Shown piece by piece: positions 60,328 to 64,000 of a stretch of DNA of 64,000 nucleotides. The notes under the pieces were generated by a model. The model was not told the DNA's origin and did no database searches. It worked only from the letters and a program-made list of their open reading frames with translations. Position 1 is the stretch's first letter; each line of letters opens with the position of its first letter. The DNA is from Nitratireductor alexandrii (GTDB lineage Bacteria > Pseudomonadota > Alphaproteobacteria > Rhizobiales > Rhizobiaceae): contig NZ_RBVY01000010.1 of NCBI RefSeq assembly GCF_004000215.1, forward strand, positions 135,018-199,017. The letters run 5' to 3'. The position numbers and the translations under genes are program-made.

Positions 60328-61260
60328 ATGGAAGACGTCGCGACACTCGGTTTCATCGCCACCACGATCGGCGCCTCCTGGCGCCTGGCGACGCCGCTGA
60401 TCTTCGCCGCGATCGGCGAGGTGTTTTCGGAACGCGCCGGCGTGCTCAATATCGGGCTGGAGGGCGTGATGCTGGTCGGCGCCTTCGTCGGTTTCGCCAC
60501 CATGTTCACCTATGGCAGCCTGCCGCTCGGACTGGCCTCGGCGATCGGCGCCGGCATGGCCGTCGGGCTGCTATTCGCCTTTTTCACCATCACCATCAAG
60601 GCCAACCAGATCGTGGTCGGTGCGGCGATAAACCTGCTCGGGATGGGACTGACGGCCTTTTTGTTCCGCACCTATTTCGTCGGCACCGGCCGCGGTGTGG
60701 AAATCGCGCAGCCGCTCGACATTCCCGGGCTCAGCGATCTGCCGTTCTTCGGCGAGGCGTTTTTCCGTCACAACGCCATCGTCTACAGCACGCTGCTTGT
60801 CGTGGTGCTCGCGGTGGTGGTGCTCTACAAAACCTCGTTCGGCCTGACCCTGCGCGCCGTCGGCGAGCATCCCAAGGCGGTCGACGTGGTCGGACGCAGC
60901 GTGGCCGCCTATCGCTACGGGGCGGTCATGATCGGCACCGGACTGGCCGGCCTCGGCGGCGCGTTTCTGACGCTTGGCCATTCCAACCAGTTCGTCGAGA
61001 ACATCACCTCCGGCCGCGGCTTCATCGCACTCGCGGTGGTGGTGTTCGCGCGCTGGTCGCCGGTGGGCGCGTTCTTCGTCGCGATGCTGTTCGGCCTTTT
61101 CTATGCGCTCCAGCTCCAGCTTCAGGCGCAGCCGGCGCTCAACATTCCCTATCAGGCCCTGCAGGCGCTGCCTTACGTGATGACCATCGTCGCGCTGGTG
61201 ATGGTGCGCAACAAGGCCGACACGCCGAAGATGCTCGGCGTCCCCTATAACAAGGCGTGA
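60328..61260 (+). CDS. ABC permease of the BMP importer (second)
   Basis: A 310-residue permease, 7 bases after the first. It begins with a helix followed by GEVFSERAGVLNIGLEGVML, the family signature of YufQ-type permeases. The coupling region is LTLRAVGEHPKAVDVVGRSV. It ends 10 bases before the ATPase gene. Confidence 0.92.
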   Translation: MEDVATLGFIATTIGASWRLATPLIFAAIGEVFSERAGVLNIGLEGVMLVGAFVGFATMFTYGSLPLGLASAIGAGMAVGLLFAFFTITIKANQIVVGAAINLLGMGLTAFLFRTYFVGTGRGVEIAQPLDIPGLSDLPFFGEAFFRHNAIVYSTLLVVVLAVVVLYKTSFGLTLRAVGEHPKAVDVVGRSVAAYRYGAVMIGTGLAGLGGAFLTLGHSNQFVENITSGRGFIALAVVVFARWSPVGAFFVAMLFGLFYALQLQLQAQPALNIPYQALQALPYVMTIVALVMVRNKADTPKMLGVPYNKA

Positions 61261-61270
61261 GGCGGGATCG

Positions 61271-62815
61271 ATGACCACACAGCCCTTCCTTCGCATGGAC
61301 AATATCCACAAGCGCTTCGGCGACCTCGTCGCCAGCGGCGGCGTGACGCTCGAGGTGGAGGAAAACGAGATTCACTCCCTGCTCGGCGAGAACGGCGCCG
61401 GCAAGAGCGTGTTGATGAACATTTTGTGCGGGGTCCTGTCTCCGAACGAAGGCCAGATCGTCTACAAGGGGGCGCCGTTGCGGCTGGGCTCGCCGCGCGA
61501 GGCGATCCGGCACGGCATCGGCATGGTGCATCAGCACTTCATGCTGGTGCCCAACCTGACGGTGGCGGAAAACTACGTGCTCGGCCAGGGCATGCCGGCA
61601 CGCGTCATCACCGACATGGGCGACGTGCATGCGCGGATTCGCGACCTGTCGGAGCGCTACGGGCTCGACGTGCGTCCCGACGCGCTGATCCAGGACCTTT
61701 CGGTCGGCGAACAGCAGCGGGTCGAGATCTTGAAGGTGCTGTTTCACGGCATCGACCTTCTGATCCTCGACGAGCCGACGGCGGTGCTGACGCCGCAGGA
61801 GACCGACCGCCTGCTGGTGCTGTTGCGCGACCTCGTGAAGGACGGCAAGACGGTGATCTTCATCTCGCACAAGCTCGACGAGGTGATGACGGTCAGCGAC
61901 CGCGTCAGCGTGATGCGCGATGCCAAGGTGGTGTTCACGACCCGGGCCGCCGACACCAATCCGCGCGAACTGGCGCGCATGATGGTTGGCCGCGACGTCC
62001 TGATGGACCTGCCGCGCACGAACGGGGCGCCGGGCCGCGCCGTGCTTCGGGTCGAGGGGCTGAGCTGCGACAACGAGATCGGCCTGCCGGCGGTACGCAA
62101 CGTCTCGCTCGAGGTTCGCGAAGGCGAAATCGTCGGGATCGCGGGCGTGTCCGGCAACGGGCAGAGCGAACTCGCGCTCGCCATGACCGGGCTGTTGCCG
62201 GTCACGGCGGGCACGATTTCGCTCAATGGCGAGGAGATCAGCCGACTGCCGCCGGATGAGGTCAATCGCCGGCCGCTCGCACACATTCCCGAAGACCGCC
62301 ACAAGATGGGGATCGTCTTGCCGCTGGCGCTGACGGAAAACGTTCTGCTGCAGCGCTACAACAGGCCGCCCTTCGCCAGGCACGGGCTGTTGAAATTCGG
62401 CACGATCGCCGAGCACACGCGCGACCTGATCCGCCGGTTCCGGGTCAAGGCGTCGGGCGAGTTCGACCTGATCCAGAACCTGTCCGGCGGCAACCAGCAA
62501 AAGCTGGTCGTGGCGCGCGAGCTTGCCCGCGATCCCGATTTCCTGCTGATCAACCAGCTGACCCGCGGCATCGACATCGGCGCCATGGAACTGGTGATGC
62601 AGGAAGTGCTCAAGCAGCGCGAGGCGGGGCGGGCGATCCTGCTGATTTCGACCGAGCTGGAGGAGTTGTTCGCCATTTGCGACCGCATTCTGGTGATGTT
62701 TCATGGCGAGCTGGTCGGCGAGCTGCCGCCCGACCGGAGCCGCATCGAGGAGATGGGCCTGCTGATGGCCGGCGACAGGCAGGAAGCGGCCCGACTGGCC
62801 GCCGCGTGTGTGTGA
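61271..62815 (+). CDS. ABC ATPase of the BMP importer (two fused NBDs)
   Basis: A 514-residue tandem ATPase of the nucleoside/sugar type. The first domain has Walker A GENGAGKSV, signature LSVGEQQRVEILKVL and Walker B LLILDEPTAVLTPQE. The second has the usual degenerate Walker A VSGNGQSELA, signature LSGGNQQKLVVAREL and LINQLTRGIDIGA where most relatives have a Q-P-T motif. Only the first site is expected to hydrolyse ATP fully. It powers uptake through the two preceding permeases. Confidence 0.93.
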   Translation: MTTQPFLRMDNIHKRFGDLVASGGVTLEVEENEIHSLLGENGAGKSVLMNILCGVLSPNEGQIVYKGAPLRLGSPREAIRHGIGMVHQHFMLVPNLTVAENYVLGQGMPARVITDMGDVHARIRDLSERYGLDVRPDALIQDLSVGEQQRVEILKVLFHGIDLLILDEPTAVLTPQETDRLLVLLRDLVKDGKTVIFISHKLDEVMTVSDRVSVMRDAKVVFTTRAADTNPRELARMMVGRDVLMDLPRTNGAPGRAVLRVEGLSCDNEIGLPAVRNVSLEVREGEIVGIAGVSGNGQSELALAMTGLLPVTAGTISLNGEEISRLPPDEVNRRPLAHIPEDRHKMGIVLPLALTENVLLQRYNRPPFARHGLLKFGTIAEHTRDLIRRFRVKASGEFDLIQNLSGGNQQKLVVARELARDPDFLLINQLTRGIDIGAMELVMQEVLKQREAGRAILLISTELEELFAICDRILVMFHGELVGELPPDRSRIEEMGLLMAGDRQEAARLAAACV

Positions 62816-62960
62816 TGCGCGAGCGCGGACGGCACTCTCATTCAAAATTCGAAACAATTTCGCGAATATTGTCGGATTGAAAATCAATCGCGATAGCGTC
62901 ACCCTGCCGGATGGAGATGGCCGCGACGGCCATCGGACCCAGCAGGACGGAACCCGCCGT

Positions 62961-63854
62961 GTGAACGTAACGCTTCGCCAGATCCAGGCCTTCGTCGCCG
63001 TGGCGGAGCTTGGCCGTTTCAACCTTGCCGCCGGCCGACTGAACCTGACCCAGTCGGCGATCAGCATCCTGATCAAAGAGCTGGAGACCGAGCTCAGGCA
63101 GAGGCTGTTCGACCGCCATACCCGCATGGTCAGCCTGACGGGGGCGGGGCGCGAGTTCTTTCCCCAGGCCCGCAAGGTGCTGGAAGACCTGGAAATCGCC
63201 GTCGACAGCGTGCACGAACTCGCCTCGCTGCGGCGCGGGCGGGTTCTGGTGGCCTCGGCGATCGTCCTGGCCGCCACCTTTCTGCCGCCGGTGATCGCCC
63301 GGTTCAACCGGCGCTATCCCGATATCAGCGTGCAGGTGCGCGACATGCCGGAGGAGGAGATCCGTCCGGCCTTGAAGCGCAACGAGGTCGATCTCGCCAT
63401 CGGGACGGTCGCAGACGAGGACCCGGAGGTGGAATCCACCCATATGATGCGCGATCGGCTGATGCTGGTGTGCCGGGCCGACCACCGTTTCGCGCGCCAG
63501 AAGAATGTGCGCTGGTCGGATCTGTCCGGCGAGGCGCTGATCGCGCTGGCGAAGGAAAATCCGCTGCGCGACCTCGTCGACCGGGCGCTGCTGCGCGTTG
63601 CCCCGGATGTCCGGCCGTCCTACGAGGTGCGGTTCTCGACCACCGCGATCAGTATGATCGCGGCCGGGCTTGGCGTTTCCGTGCTGCCCGAAAACGCCCG
63701 CCAACTCGCGCCGCTGGTCGACGTCAAGGTGATGGAGCTGGTCGAGCCGGCGATCAGCCGCGACGTGTCGGTGCTGCAGCACCGTCAGCGCGCCCTGTCG
63801 CCCGTGGCCCAGAAAATGAAGGAATATCTGCTCGACGCCGAACGCGAGCGCTGA
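62961..63854 (+). CDS. LysR-family regulator
   Basis: A 297-residue regulator starting at GTG (62961). The N-terminal helix-turn-helix is RFNLAAGRLNLTQSAISILI, the linker helix follows, and the periplasmic-binding-like effector domain runs from about residue 88. It lies 145 bases after the BMP importer ATPase on the same strand, and so may regulate either that operon or the convergent dehydrogenase gene at the window edge. The effector is unknown. Confidence 0.88.
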   Translation: MNVTLRQIQAFVAVAELGRFNLAAGRLNLTQSAISILIKELETELRQRLFDRHTRMVSLTGAGREFFPQARKVLEDLEIAVDSVHELASLRRGRVLVASAIVLAATFLPPVIARFNRRYPDISVQVRDMPEEEIRPALKRNEVDLAIGTVADEDPEVESTHMMRDRLMLVCRADHRFARQKNVRWSDLSGEALIALAKENPLRDLVDRALLRVAPDVRPSYEVRFSTTAISMIAAGLGVSVLPENARQLAPLVDVKVMELVEPAISRDVSVLQHRQRALSPVAQKMKEYLLDAERER

Positions 63855-63947
63855 GGCCGGGCGAGGGCGGGCAGCCAAGCTGGATCAGGCCCGCCGGGGC
63901 GTTTCTTCACACTGTTGCGTAACGCCGCCGGCGGGCGATGGCTGGGA

Positions 63948-63965
63948 GGGAGGCGTATGCCTCCC
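63948..63965. terminator. Hairpin between the LysR gene and the convergent dehydrogenase gene
   Basis: A perfect 7-base stem GGGAGGC/GCCTCCC with a GTAT loop lies 4 bases beyond the stop of the minus-strand partial gene. No U-run is seen. It is probably a shared terminator of convergent genes. The rest of 63855-63969 shows nothing. Confidence 0.4.
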
Positions 63966-63969
63966 CGGC

Positions 63970-64000
63970 TCAGAACACGACGACGCTTCGGATGCTTTCG
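63970..64000 (-). CDS. C-terminal end of a probable zinc-dependent alcohol dehydrogenase (partial)
   Basis: On the minus strand the last 31 bases read as ESIRSVVVF followed by TGA. This ending is characteristic of class III/zinc alcohol dehydrogenases, which commonly finish with a GESIRSVV-like strand. Only nine residues are visible, so identification is tentative. The gene body lies beyond the window. Confidence 0.45.
   Translation of the reverse strand, partial: ESIRSVVVF

Overview
The window reads as chromosomal DNA of a GC-rich alphaproteobacterium, most likely in the Hyphomicrobiales (Rhizobiales) or close to them. The signs are strong G/C third-position codon use, dense ATGA-overlapped operons, FCD-type GntR regulators, an ehu/eut ectoine locus and a Paracoccus-type sox cluster. 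No rRNA, tRNA, CRISPR array, insertion sequence or phage gene was seen. The lifestyle suggested is a halotolerant chemolithoheterotroph that oxidises thiosulfate/sulfide, scavenges ectoines and degrades small nitrogenous or aromatic compounds.

Layout. 1-4548 (+): end of a peptide-type ABC importer (ATPase tail, binding protein, two permeases). 4542-10125 (-): a five-gene operon of four glycosyltransferases and a polysaccharide deacetylase. 10349-13803 (-): an MscS-type channel and a membrane cytochrome-b-like protein fused to a [2Fe-2S] ferredoxin. 13881-26947: the ectoine/hydroxyectoine locus. The minus arm is gntR, an M20 deacetylase and ectoine hydrolase doeA. The divergent plus arm is ehuBCDA, eutB, eutC, an asnC-type regulator, an aldehyde dehydrogenase, a second M24 hydrolase and a class III aminotransferase. 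27109-41697: sulfur oxidation. soxVWXYZABCD, a small cytochrome c and soxF lie on the minus strand; soxS, soxR and a SoxT-like transporter on the plus strand. A second SoxT-like transporter, a SoxH-like hydrolase and a DUF302 protein sit at the borders.

41845-50426 (+): acetamidase/formamidase, a tauABC/ssuABC-like importer, two tandem amidohydrolases, a UbiD decarboxylase and its UbiX flavin prenyltransferase. 50609-56091 (-): gntR, three subunits of a xanthine-dehydrogenase-family molybdenum hydroxylase and a CobW-type metallochaperone GTPase. 56527-62815 (+): a cytosine-deaminase-like amidohydrolase and a BMP-type (nucleoside/purine) ABC importer. 62961-63854: a LysR regulator. The last 31 bases hold the end of a probable zinc alcohol dehydrogenase.

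How it works together. The ectoine locus imports ectoines and degrades them to aspartate. Two WTGT-N2-ACAW dyads between its divergent arms are good candidate sites for its GntR. The sox locus encodes the periplasmic thiosulfate-oxidising system. Five AT-rich dyads with an 8-base spacer lie upstream of soxC, soxX, soxV/soxS, the SoxH-like gene and the DUF302 gene, and suggest a single SoxR/SqrR-like regulon. The genes from 41845 to 62815 resemble a catabolic block for a nitrogen-containing heterocycle: uptake, molybdenum hydroxylation, hydrolytic deamination or ring opening, and prFMN-dependent decarboxylation. The substrate cannot be named from sequence.
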